This document shows, piece after piece, positions 1 to 5,474 of a DNA stretch of 5,683 bases (the first letter of the stretch is position 1; each line of letters begins with the position of its first letter). The position numbers and the translations under genes are program-made. A model generated the notes under the pieces. That model was not told where the DNA came from, did no database searches, and worked only from the letters and a program-made list of their open reading frames with translations. The stretch comes from Acidobacteriaceae bacterium (GTDB taxonomy: Bacteria > Acidobacteriota > Terriglobia > Terriglobales > Acidobacteriaceae), in NCBI GenBank assembly GCA_003139975.1, contig PLHN01000299.1, positions 765 to 6,447 of the forward strand, given 5' to 3'.

Positions 1-1
1 G

Positions 2-1120
2 AAACTTGTACTGTCCGGTGAGAGCGGTGAGCGAGCGCCGACAATAATCTGCACACCTGGTGCTGTGAGTTCCAAAGAAGCGGGCCCCACACAGGAGACG
101 AGCGGCGAGTGCACATGGACAGCGCTTGGAATAGTCGCACCCACTTTTGCGATGGCACGTTATCGCGACGACTTTAGGCCTCCGCTAATGGTGTTGAGTT
201 TGGAGGGCCACGAGTCGGGGGTCGCGACCTATCTCAGTGCGATTGAGCCTGCGACAAAATTCGTGACCGAGTGGTTTGGCAAGCCGACAGCGCCAATTGC
301 AATCGCCGACTTTGCCGATCCGCATGCGGCTCCGTTTGAGAGCGGAACGTTACTAATGGTGTCGATGGCGGGAGAAGACACCAAGCTTGCCGGCATCAAC
401 CTGGTTCACGAGTTGGTGCATTCGGCCTTCGCTTCGCCACGGCCCTGGGTTTCTGAAGGGCTGGCACATTTTGCCGAGGCTGTGTATCGCGAACAGCAGG
501 GTGGGCGCGAGGCGGCGCTTGACTTAATCGGATTGCACCGGGCCGCGTTTCTCGACTCCGAGAAAGAAGTCGCGGCTGCGGCCGAGAAGAATGCGGGCCA
601 GCCACTGATAAACACCTTTGACGAGACTTATTACCGCAGCAAGGCGGCCTATGTCTGGTGGATGTTGCGGGACATGGTCGGCCCTGCGGCGCTCAAAGAG
701 GCGATTCGCGGCTATCGGGCCGCGGACGACGCCGATCCGAAATATGTCGAGCGGCTGATCGAATCCGCCTCCAAGCGTGACCTCAGCGTATTTTTTGACG
801 ACTGGGTTTACCATGACCGTGGCTTGCCGGATTTTCATGTGCAGTCGGTCCATCCGTGGAAAGACAAGAATGAGAAGGCCGGCAAGGAAGTGCAGATGGT
901 GACAATCACGGTGGAAAATCTCGGCTCGGCGGGAGCTGAGGTTCCTTTCACGGTCCAATGCGAGGCGAGCGAGATCACAAACCGTTTGGAAATCCGTGCA
1001 AAAAGCGCCGCCACTACGCGCGTTGAGTTGCCATGCGCGCCTGTGGAGATCGTCATAAACGACGGAAGCGTGCCGGAGAGCGATCTAACGAATAACGTGT
1101 TTAGGATCACTGAGCAGTAG
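2..1120 (+). CDS. Gluzincin-type (M1-like / peptidase MA) metallopeptidase with C-terminal CARDB-like domain, 5'-partial
   Basis: This is probably an exported or cell-envelope zinc peptidase, though its substrate is unknown. Numbering from the GTG at 65 (351 aa), the zinc motif HELVH lies at residues 115-119 and is followed by WVSEGLAHFAE at 128-138, where E131 is the likely third zinc ligand. Residues around 189-257 (YYRSKAAYVWWMLRD, then RDLSVFFDDWVYHDRGLPDF) match the helical end of M1-like peptidases, with Y189 or Y190 as a possible catalytic tyrosine. Residues about 277-348 look like a CARDB beta-sandwich (VTITVENLGSAG and ESDLTNNVFRI). The frame is open for 21 more codons up to the left edge. 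The GTG at 65 has no convincing Shine-Dalgarno and no signal peptide follows it, so the gene most likely starts upstream of the window. The peptidase fold is well supported. Catalytic activity and export are inferred. Confidence 0.8.
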   Translation, partial: KLVLSGESGERAPTIICTPGAVSSKEAGPTQETSGECTWTALGIVAPTFAMARYRDDFRPPLMVLSLEGHESGVATYLSAIEPATKFVTEWFGKPTAPIAIADFADPHAAPFESGTLLMVSMAGEDTKLAGINLVHELVHSAFASPRPWVSEGLAHFAEAVYREQQGGREAALDLIGLHRAAFLDSEKEVAAAAEKNAGQPLINTFDETYYRSKAAYVWWMLRDMVGPAALKEAIRGYRAADDADPKYVERLIESASKRDLSVFFDDWVYHDRGLPDFHVQSVHPWKDKNEKAGKEVQMVTITVENLGSAGAEVPFTVQCEASEITNRLEIRAKSAATTRVELPCAPVEIVINDGSVPESDLTNNVFRITEQ

Positions 1121-1123
1121 ATT

Positions 1124-1137
1124 GAGGTCAGAGGTCG
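1124..1137 (+). repeat. Two tandem heptamers GAGGTCA/GAGGTCG, left arm of an inverted pair
   Basis: Two adjacent 7-base units, GAGGTCA and GAGGTCG, lie four bases after the peptidase stop codon. Their reverse complement occurs as three units at 1237-1257, so the two sets form an imperfect inverted repeat flanking about 99 bases. The units are visible directly. Their function is unknown, and such heptamers could be a dispersed intergenic repeat of the genome. Confidence 0.55.
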
Positions 1138-1236
1138 ATTGAAGAAGTGAAGACCAAAACAGGGCGTTATGCACAGCGGTTCTCCGATGAGATCAGGCGG
1201 CAACAACGGAAAGAAGTTGCCAGTACCTCTGCAATC

Positions 1237-1257
1237 TGACCTCTAACCTCTGACCTT
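1237..1257 (-). repeat. Three tandem heptamers TGACCTC/TAACCTC/TGACCTT, right arm of the inverted pair
   Basis: Three consecutive 7-base units read TGACCTC, TAACCTC and TGACCTT on the + strand, i.e. the reverse complement of the GAGGTCA type seen just after the upstream gene. They lie about 30 bases before the TTG start of the beta-CASP gene. RNA covering both arms could pair (ACCTCTGACC with GGTCAGAGGT) to form a long-range stem, but no terminator-like T run follows. Confidence 0.55.
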
Positions 1258-1277
1258 TGTAGACTTCTTGTTCACCC

Positions 1278-1284
1278 AGGAGAG
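1278..1284 (+). promoter_or_regulatory. Ribosome binding site that fixes the TTG start of the beta-CASP gene
   Basis: AGGAGAG sits five bases before the TTG at 1290. This strong Shine-Dalgarno, with the family-typical N-terminus MPYIQFLGAAGTVTGS read from the TTG, supports the unusual start. No in-frame ATG lies near it. Confidence 0.75.
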
Positions 1285-1289
1285 AACCA

Positions 1290-2729
1290 TTGCCCTACAT
1301 CCAGTTTCTTGGCGCGGCCGGCACCGTGACCGGCTCCAAGCACCTGATCAACACCACCTACGATTCGAGCGGCAAACAGGGATTCCAGGCGCTAATCGAT
1401 TGCGGCCTGTTTCAAGGCCAGAAGGAGTGGCGCGAGCGCAACTGGCAGGACACGCCGGTTCCCGCCTGTGAGATCGATGCGGTCATACTCACGCACGCGC
1501 ATCTCGATCACTGCGGCTGGATTCCGCGGCTGGTGAAAGAAGGCTTCCACGGCCCGATCTACGCCACGCAGCCGACCATCGATCTGTGCTCGGTGGTTCT
1601 GCCCGATTCCGGTCACCTGCAGGAAGAAGATGCCGCGTTCCACAACAAAAAGGGAACGTCCAAGCACACCCCGGCATTGCCGCTCTACACGCTCGAAGAA
1701 GCGCAAGAATGCCAGCAATATTTCAAGGCAGTCGAGGTGGAAACGACCATCCAGCTCTGCCCGGAGCTTTCGTTCCGCTTCGTCCGCGCCGCGCACATAT
1801 TGGGATCATGCATGGCGGAGGTGATGCTGAAGACCGATGGCCAGATGCGTCGACTGCTCTTCACCGGCGACGTCGGACGCGTCCGCAACAACCAGGTTGC
1901 ACCGGGGAAGGTCGTTCACTCCGGCCCGCAGGAAGGCGAATCGGCTGACGTGCTCGTCATGGAGTCAACTTATGGGAACCGGGAGCACCCGGTAACCGAC
2001 CCGCGGCCTGAACTCGCGCGCCTCATTCGAGAGACGGTCGCACGCGGCGGCAGCGTAATTGTCCCCGCCTTTGCTGTCGAGCGCACGCAGAAATTCATTT
2101 TCATCCTGAAAGCATTAATGGAGGCGGGGAAAATTCCGCGCGTTCCGGTGTATTGCGACAGCCCGATGGCGATCAGGGCGGTCGAAATCTACTTGAAGCA
2201 TTCGGAAGAATACACGCCGCGGGCGGCCGAACTGATCAAGAAATACGGGTCGCCGATCGAATGGCCAGGGTTCACGTTTGCGCAGACGGCGGAGCAGTCG
2301 AAGAAGATTAACGACAGCCACTTTCCATCGATCATTATTTCGTCGAGCGGCATGGTCACGGGAGGGCGCATTCTGCATCATCTGGCGCAGCGTTTGCCCG
2401 ACCCTCGTAACCTCGTCATCTTTATTGGATTTCAAGCGCCGGGAACTCGTGGCGCCATGATCAAAGCACGCGCGCCAGAAATTAAGATTTTCGGAGAATT
2501 CATCCCGATCCGCGCGCAGGTCGCGGCACTCGAACAGTTCAGCGATCACGCCGATCCGCCGGAGATGCTGGAATGGTTGCGGACTTTCAAGGGCACGCCG
2601 GCCGTGACTTACTTAGTGCACGGCGAACCGCAGGCCTCTTCACAACTTCGGGACCTGATGAAAAAAGAGTTGCGCTGGAATGTGCAGATTGCGGAATACA
2701 TGGAGAGAGTGCCGATAACCGCCACATAA
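1290..2729 (+). CDS. Metallo-beta-lactamase fold / beta-CASP RNA-processing nuclease (YSH1/CPSF73-like, COG1236 type)
   Basis: This 479-aa cytoplasmic protein is probably a zinc-dependent RNA endo- or exonuclease, as known for beta-CASP relatives. The N-terminal strand IQFLGAAGTVTGS opens the MBL fold. The zinc motif HAHLDH gives H69, H71, D73 and H74. H169 (AAHILGS) and D194 (FTGDVGR) are the further MBL ligands. The beta-CASP insert begins at about 223 with MESTYGNREH (E225) and includes VPAFAVERTQ (258-267) and SSSGMVTGGR (351-360). H420 (FSDHAD) and H444 (YLVHGE) supply the late histidines, so the full catalytic set appears present. Length is normal for the family. The start is TTG with a strong upstream AGGAG. 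The gene is separated by 169 bases from the peptidase and 206 bases from the Rrf2 gene, so it is probably its own unit. Its link to the respiratory operon is only proximity. RNA as substrate is a family inference. Confidence 0.92.
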   Translation: MPYIQFLGAAGTVTGSKHLINTTYDSSGKQGFQALIDCGLFQGQKEWRERNWQDTPVPACEIDAVILTHAHLDHCGWIPRLVKEGFHGPIYATQPTIDLCSVVLPDSGHLQEEDAAFHNKKGTSKHTPALPLYTLEEAQECQQYFKAVEVETTIQLCPELSFRFVRAAHILGSCMAEVMLKTDGQMRRLLFTGDVGRVRNNQVAPGKVVHSGPQEGESADVLVMESTYGNREHPVTDPRPELARLIRETVARGGSVIVPAFAVERTQKFIFILKALMEAGKIPRVPVYCDSPMAIRAVEIYLKHSEEYTPRAAELIKKYGSPIEWPGFTFAQTAEQSKKINDSHFPSIIISSSGMVTGGRILHHLAQRLPDPRNLVIFIGFQAPGTRGAMIKARAPEIKIFGEFIPIRAQVAALEQFSDHADPPEMLEWLRTFKGTPAVTYLVHGEPQASSQLRDLMKKELRWNVQIAEYMERVPITAT

Positions 2730-2935
2730 AGAAGAAACGTTCTACCACCGCTGGCTCTCAGAGCACCCGGGATTTTATAAATTTCGTTCAACCCCACCCC
2801 AGGCAGCGCAGGCGAAAACCTCACAAACAACACCTGATCCTTATCACGCGCCGACGTGCGTTACATCACAGACAGCACAGTGGCCTCGGCATTCTACTGT
2901 TTCAAATTGGACAAGAGCGGTCCGATTTCTAGGCC
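2730..2935. other. Intergenic region expected to hold the promoter of the respiratory operon
   Basis: No gene is supported in these 206 bases. The spacer separates the beta-CASP gene from the tightly packed operon that starts at 2936, so the operon promoter should lie here. An AT-rich patch (TTTATAAA, 2774-2781) could serve as a -10 element, but no good -35 precedes it. Two imperfect dyads resemble FNR-type (2835-2846) and CRP-type (2855-2870) sites, and a strong palindrome sits at 2904-2928. No clear rho-independent terminator follows the beta-CASP gene: GCTCTCAGAGC (2754-2764) is a very short hairpin, followed after eight bases by only four Ts. Confidence 0.5.
2904..2928. promoter_or_regulatory. 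25-bp palindrome, candidate Rrf2-family operator
   Basis: The arms AAATTGGAC and GTCCGATTT are separated by seven bases and pair at eight of nine positions. The element ends seven bases before the ATG of the Rrf2 gene. Its GAC-N7-GTC core has the same spacing and 25-bp overall length as the E. coli IscR type 1 site as I recall it (GAC at 7-9, GTC at 17-19). The position suggests autorepression of the regulator and the operon behind it. The palindrome is seen directly; binding by the downstream protein is inferred. Confidence 0.5.
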
Positions 2936-3427
2936 ATGCAGATTACGCGCGCAACCGACTACGCTGTGCGGATCATGATCCATCTGTCAGCGTTGCCAGA
3001 GGAAACGCGGCTGGCTGCACCGGAATTAGCGCACCGCATTGAGGCTCCCGAAAGTTTTGTGTCGAAAGTTCTTCAGCAACTCGTGCAGCGCGGCATGATC
3101 ACGTCGCATCGCGGGGCTGGAGGAGGGTTCCAGCTAGCGGTCGCTCCTGAAAGTGTTTCGCTGCTCGACGTGGTCGAAATGGTGGAAGGGCCGCTGCAGA
3201 TCAATCTGTGTCTGGCGGGAGAAGCAAATTGCGATTTCAGTTCATGGTGCGGAGCGCACCCCATTTGGAACGAAGCGCAGACGGCACTGAAGAAAGTCCT
3301 GGCTAGCGCGTCGATTGCGCGGTTAGCCCGGGACTCAATGGCCAACCTCGCCAAGGAACAGAACGGCGAAGGACAAATTCAGATTCAGCCCGCTCAACCG
3401 GCCCGGCGAAAACATCGTTCTAGTTAG
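2936..3427 (+). CDS. Rrf2 family transcriptional regulator with IscR-like Fe-S ligand set
   Basis: This 163-aa DNA-binding protein probably senses Fe-S status, NO or redox state and controls the operon it heads. The N-terminus MQITRATDYAVRIMIHL is the standard Rrf2 opening and fixes the ATG, although only a short AGG stands two bases before it. The winged helix-turn-helix spans about 1-70: LAAPELAHRIEAPESFVSKVL, then the wing SHRGAGGGFQLA (57-68). The sensor loop contains C92, C99 and C105 followed by H108 (WCGAH), close to the C92/C98/C104/H107 set of E. coli IscR, which suggests a 2Fe-2S cluster; NsrR-type NO sensing is the main alternative. Residues after about 140 form a hydrophilic Gln/Pro/Arg tail unlike the core family. 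It lies nine bases before the CcoS-like gene, so co-transcription is likely. The 25-bp palindrome just upstream is a candidate autoregulatory site. Confidence 0.92.
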   Translation: MQITRATDYAVRIMIHLSALPEETRLAAPELAHRIEAPESFVSKVLQQLVQRGMITSHRGAGGGFQLAVAPESVSLLDVVEMVEGPLQINLCLAGEANCDFSSWCGAHPIWNEAQTALKKVLASASIARLARDSMANLAKEQNGEGQIQIQPAQPARRKHRSS

Positions 3428-3436
3428 GCGCGATGT

Positions 3437-3667
3437 ATGGAAGTGACTTGGATTGCGATTCTGGCCAGCTTGTGCATGGGAATCGGTGCTGCGCTGGTTT
3501 TTGTGTATGCAGTGAAGAAGAACTACTTCAAGGACGTGGAAAACGCCAAGTATCACGTTTTCTGGTCCGACGTAGAGGAATTGGTGGACTCTCCCGCGAA
3601 GCGTGGAAAGGGAGAGAAGCAAGAGGAGATAGAAGATGATCAAGAATCCGACGAAACCCACGACTGA
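3437..3667 (+). CDS. Small one-helix membrane protein, CcoS/FixS-like
   Basis: This 76-aa protein has a single N-terminal transmembrane helix (about residues 4-26, [22 protein letters not shown]). A short cytoplasmic-looking segment, [19 protein letters not shown], resembles the GQFDDLE...RILFDD part of CcoS/FixS. The remaining tail (about 50-76) is highly charged, rich in Glu, Lys and Asp, and longer than usual for CcoS. CcoS proteins help mature cbb3 oxidase; here the neighbours are bc-complex genes, so it may instead be an assembly or accessory subunit of this complex. The start lies nine bases after the Rrf2 stop; an overlapping ATG at 3433 opens a different frame that lacks this helix. 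The gene's end overlaps the Rieske start by 32 bases. Membrane topology is well supported, while the CcoS relationship is a moderate resemblance. Confidence 0.7.
   Translation: MEVTWIAILASLCMGIGAALVFVYAVKKNYFKDVENAKYHVFWSDVEELVDSPAKRGKGEKQEEIEDDQESDETHD
3623..3628 (+). promoter_or_regulatory. Ribosome binding site deciding the Rieske start
   Basis: GAGGAG lies seven bases before the ATG at 3636, inside the coding region of the upstream CcoS-like gene. The alternative in-frame ATG at 3684 has no comparable Shine-Dalgarno, so the upstream start is preferred even though it creates a 32-base gene overlap. Confidence 0.65.
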
Positions 3668-4124
3668 TGGCAGCCCCGAAGATATGAACCGGCGGCGACT
3701 GTTGTCATGGCTCAGCGGCGTAGGCCTTTGCGGCTCGGCCATCATTGCAGCGGCGTCGAACCTCGTCTTTATCAAGCCGCGCGCGACTTACGGTCAACCG
3801 AACCGGTTTGCGATCGGCAAACCGGAGGACTTTCCGTCCGGTGCACGGATCTCGCTGGATACGCGGCGGGTCTGCATTGTGCGCGAAGGCGACAAGGTGG
3901 GGGCCATTTCGACCACCTGCACGCATCTGGGATGCATCGTGGGGGTGTCGGGGACCGGCTTTGCCTGCCCGTGCCACGGCTCGCACTACGACCAGGACGG
4001 ATTTGTAACCGGCGGCCCGGCACCGCGCGCTTTGTCGTGGTACCAGGTCACGCTGGCTCCCAACGGAGACCTGTACGTGGACAAAGACAACGAAGTTGAA
4101 GCGGGGACTTATTTGAAAGTATGA
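3636..4124 (+). CDS. Rieske 2Fe-2S protein of a bc/b6f-type quinol oxidase complex
   Basis: This 162-aa subunit takes the first electron from quinol at the Qo site and passes it to a cytochrome c-type partner on the outer side of the cytoplasmic membrane. Residues 19-21 (RRR) followed by a hydrophobic helix (about 22-46) form a Tat-like membrane anchor. The cluster box 1 is CTHLGC (95-100) and box 2 is CPCHGSHY (111-118). By homology C95, H97, C111 and H114 bind the 2Fe-2S cluster and C100-C113 form the disulfide. S116 and Y118 match the residues that keep the redox potential high in mitochondrial Rieske proteins, and GGPAPRAL (126-133) is the Pro loop. All key residues are present. The stop overlaps the cytochrome b start as ATGA, indicating translational coupling. 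A start at 3684 (M17) is possible and would remove the overlap with the upstream gene. Confidence 0.95.
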   Translation: MIKNPTKPTTDGSPEDMNRRRLLSWLSGVGLCGSAIIAAASNLVFIKPRATYGQPNRFAIGKPEDFPSGARISLDTRRVCIVREGDKVGAISTTCTHLGCIVGVSGTGFACPCHGSHYDQDGFVTGGPAPRALSWYQVTLAPNGDLYVDKDNEVEAGTYLKV

Positions 4125-5452
4125 GCACTCAAACAGTAATTCGCTCGCAAAACAGCTGGCTGGCCCTGCCGCAGAATATTTGGCGGTCGGTTTTTCGGAA
4201 CCCGCTGCCTAACTCCGATTACGGGCGTTCGTCCACCAGCTTCAGCAATTTCTTTCTTCATATTCATCCGGTCAAAGTGCATCGCCACAGCCTGAAGGCG
4301 ACTTACACGTGGGGCCTGGGGCTGATGGCGTCGTTTCTGTTTCTCATTCTGGTAGTGACCGGCATTCTACTGATGTTTTATTACGTGCCATCGACCACGC
4401 AGGCTTACGACCGGATGCTTGATTTGCGCGGGACGGTCGCGTTCGGGATTTTTCTGCGCAACATGCACCGCTGGTCGGCGCACGCCATGGTGGCCGTGGT
4501 CTTTCTGCACATGTGCCGCGTGTTCCTGACCGGCGCGTACAAACCGCCGCGCGAATTTAACTGGGTGATCGGCGTCTTCTTGTTTCTGATTACGCTCTTC
4601 CTCAGCTTCACCGGCTACCTGCTGCCTTGGGATCAGCTGGCGTTCTGGGCGATCACGGTGGGCACTTCGATTGCCGGGTACGCGCCGTTTGTCGGCAAAG
4701 ATGTTCGCTTCCTCTTATTAGGCGATTCGACGGTCGGGCAGGAAGCGCTGTTGCGCTTTTATGTGCTGCATGTGGCTGTGTTGCCGGTTGTGCTTACTGG
4801 TCTTGTAACAATCCACTTCTGGCGGATTCGCAAAGATGGCGGATTAGCGAAGCCGGAAGAAGAAGAGACCGGAACGACTAGTCCGGCCTCAGTGTCTGGA
4901 GGTCTGGTTGAGGCCCCGATGACGATGGCGGTGGCAGCGGGAGCTGCTGCAAGCGCCGGCGCCGCGACGCTTCCGAAACGGAGTTTCGGCATTCAGGGTT
5001 TGGTTCGCGGGCCGCTGGTGAAGGTCGGCAGCATTGAAGACCGGACCCTGTTCAGCTGGCCGAATCTCTTCCAGGCAGAGTTACTGGTGTTTGTAATTTC
5101 GGTGGCCGCGATTCTGGTGGTTTCGCTTTTCTTCAACGCGCCACTGGAAGAGCCGGTGAACGTAATGCATCCGCCGAACCCGGCGAAGGCGCCGTGGTAC
5201 TTCCTTGGACTGCAGGAGCAGGTGAGTTATTCGGCATTTTGGGGAGGAGTCGGTGTGCCGACCATCGAGGTGTTGCTGCTGCTGTTAGTGCCGTATATAG
5301 ACCGCAAACAGGTCGGGGTTGGGAAGTGGTTCGGACGCGAGCGCCTGCTGGCCAACACTTTGTTCATGACCTTCGCGGTTATCAATGTGGTGCTGGTTGT
5401 GATTGGCACATTCTTCCGAGGAGCCAACTGGGAGTTCGTCTCTCCGTGGTGA
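4121..5452 (+). CDS. Cytochrome b of a bc/b6f-type complex, b6-like and subunit IV-like halves fused
   Basis: This 443-aa membrane protein carries the two b hemes and the quinol sites. Predicted helices lie at about 66-88, 118-137, 146-168 and 213-234 (b6-like half) and at 319-338, 375-393 and 411-431 (subunit IV-like half), seven in all. Heme ligands are H116 and H130 (NMHRWSAH...FLHMCR) and H217 and H232 (LHVAV...TIHFWR). The second pair has 14 intervening residues, as in cytochrome b6, rather than 13 as in mitochondrial cytochrome b. [16 protein letters not shown] (162-177) is the conserved helix C to cd region. The Qo motif reads APWY (357-360) instead of PEWY, followed by FLGLQE. G65 stands where b6 has the Cys that holds heme c_i. 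An Ala- and Glu-rich linker (about 241-285) joins the halves. The start overlaps the Rieske stop by four bases, so the two are made together. Confidence 0.95.
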   Translation: MSTQTVIRSQNSWLALPQNIWRSVFRNPLPNSDYGRSSTSFSNFFLHIHPVKVHRHSLKATYTWGLGLMASFLFLILVVTGILLMFYYVPSTTQAYDRMLDLRGTVAFGIFLRNMHRWSAHAMVAVVFLHMCRVFLTGAYKPPREFNWVIGVFLFLITLFLSFTGYLLPWDQLAFWAITVGTSIAGYAPFVGKDVRFLLLGDSTVGQEALLRFYVLHVAVLPVVLTGLVTIHFWRIRKDGGLAKPEEEETGTTSPASVSGGLVEAPMTMAVAAGAAASAGAATLPKRSFGIQGLVRGPLVKVGSIEDRTLFSWPNLFQAELLVFVISVAAILVVSLFFNAPLEEPVNVMHPPNPAKAPWYFLGLQEQVSYSAFWGGVGVPTIEVLLLLLVPYIDRKQVGVGKWFGRERLLANTLFMTFAVINVVLVVIGTFFRGANWEFVSPW

Positions 5453-5462
5453 AAAGAATGAC

Positions 5463-5469
5463 GAGGAGA
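5463..5469 (+). promoter_or_regulatory. Ribosome binding site for the GTG-started downstream gene
   Basis: GAGGAGA lies five bases before the GTG at 5475. This strong Shine-Dalgarno, with the hydrophobic N-terminus encoded after it, supports a gene that would otherwise be missed because it runs off the window. Confidence 0.7.
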
Positions 5470-5474
5470 ATCCT

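Noticed and set aside
524..1206. Two long minus-strand open frames opposite the peptidase gene
   Set aside because: Both are antisense to a clear peptidase frame, have low-complexity composition, and show no family motif.
1199..1221. Hairpin GGCAAC-N11-GTTGCC as a terminator after the peptidase gene
   Set aside because: The stem is only six base pairs, the loop is long, and no T run follows.
1392..1796. Minus-strand open frame of 134 codons opposite the beta-CASP gene
   Set aside because: It is a shadow of the conserved MBL coding strand: the + frame holds HAHLDH and other invariant motifs.
2754..2776. GCTCTCAGAGC hairpin followed by TTTT as a terminator of the beta-CASP gene
   Set aside because: The stem is effectively four base pairs and the T run is short and displaced by eight bases.
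2774..2781. TTTATAAA as a sigma-70 -10 element
   Set aside because: No acceptable -35 hexamer lies 16-18 bases upstream. It is noted in the intergenic entry but not called as a promoter.
2573..2932. Plus-strand frame overlapping the end of the beta-CASP gene and the following spacer
   Set aside because: It starts inside a conserved gene, has no ribosome binding site, and encodes a basic, low-complexity sequence without homology I recognise.
3433..3639. Alternative frame starting at the ATG four bases before the CcoS-like start
   Set aside because: It encodes no membrane helix or family match, while the frame from 3437 gives a coherent CcoS-like protein.
3335..3775. Minus-strand open frame of 146 codons with a hydrophobic stretch
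   Set aside because: It lies opposite the Rrf2, CcoS-like and Rieske genes, all well supported on the + strand, and shows no recognisable domain.
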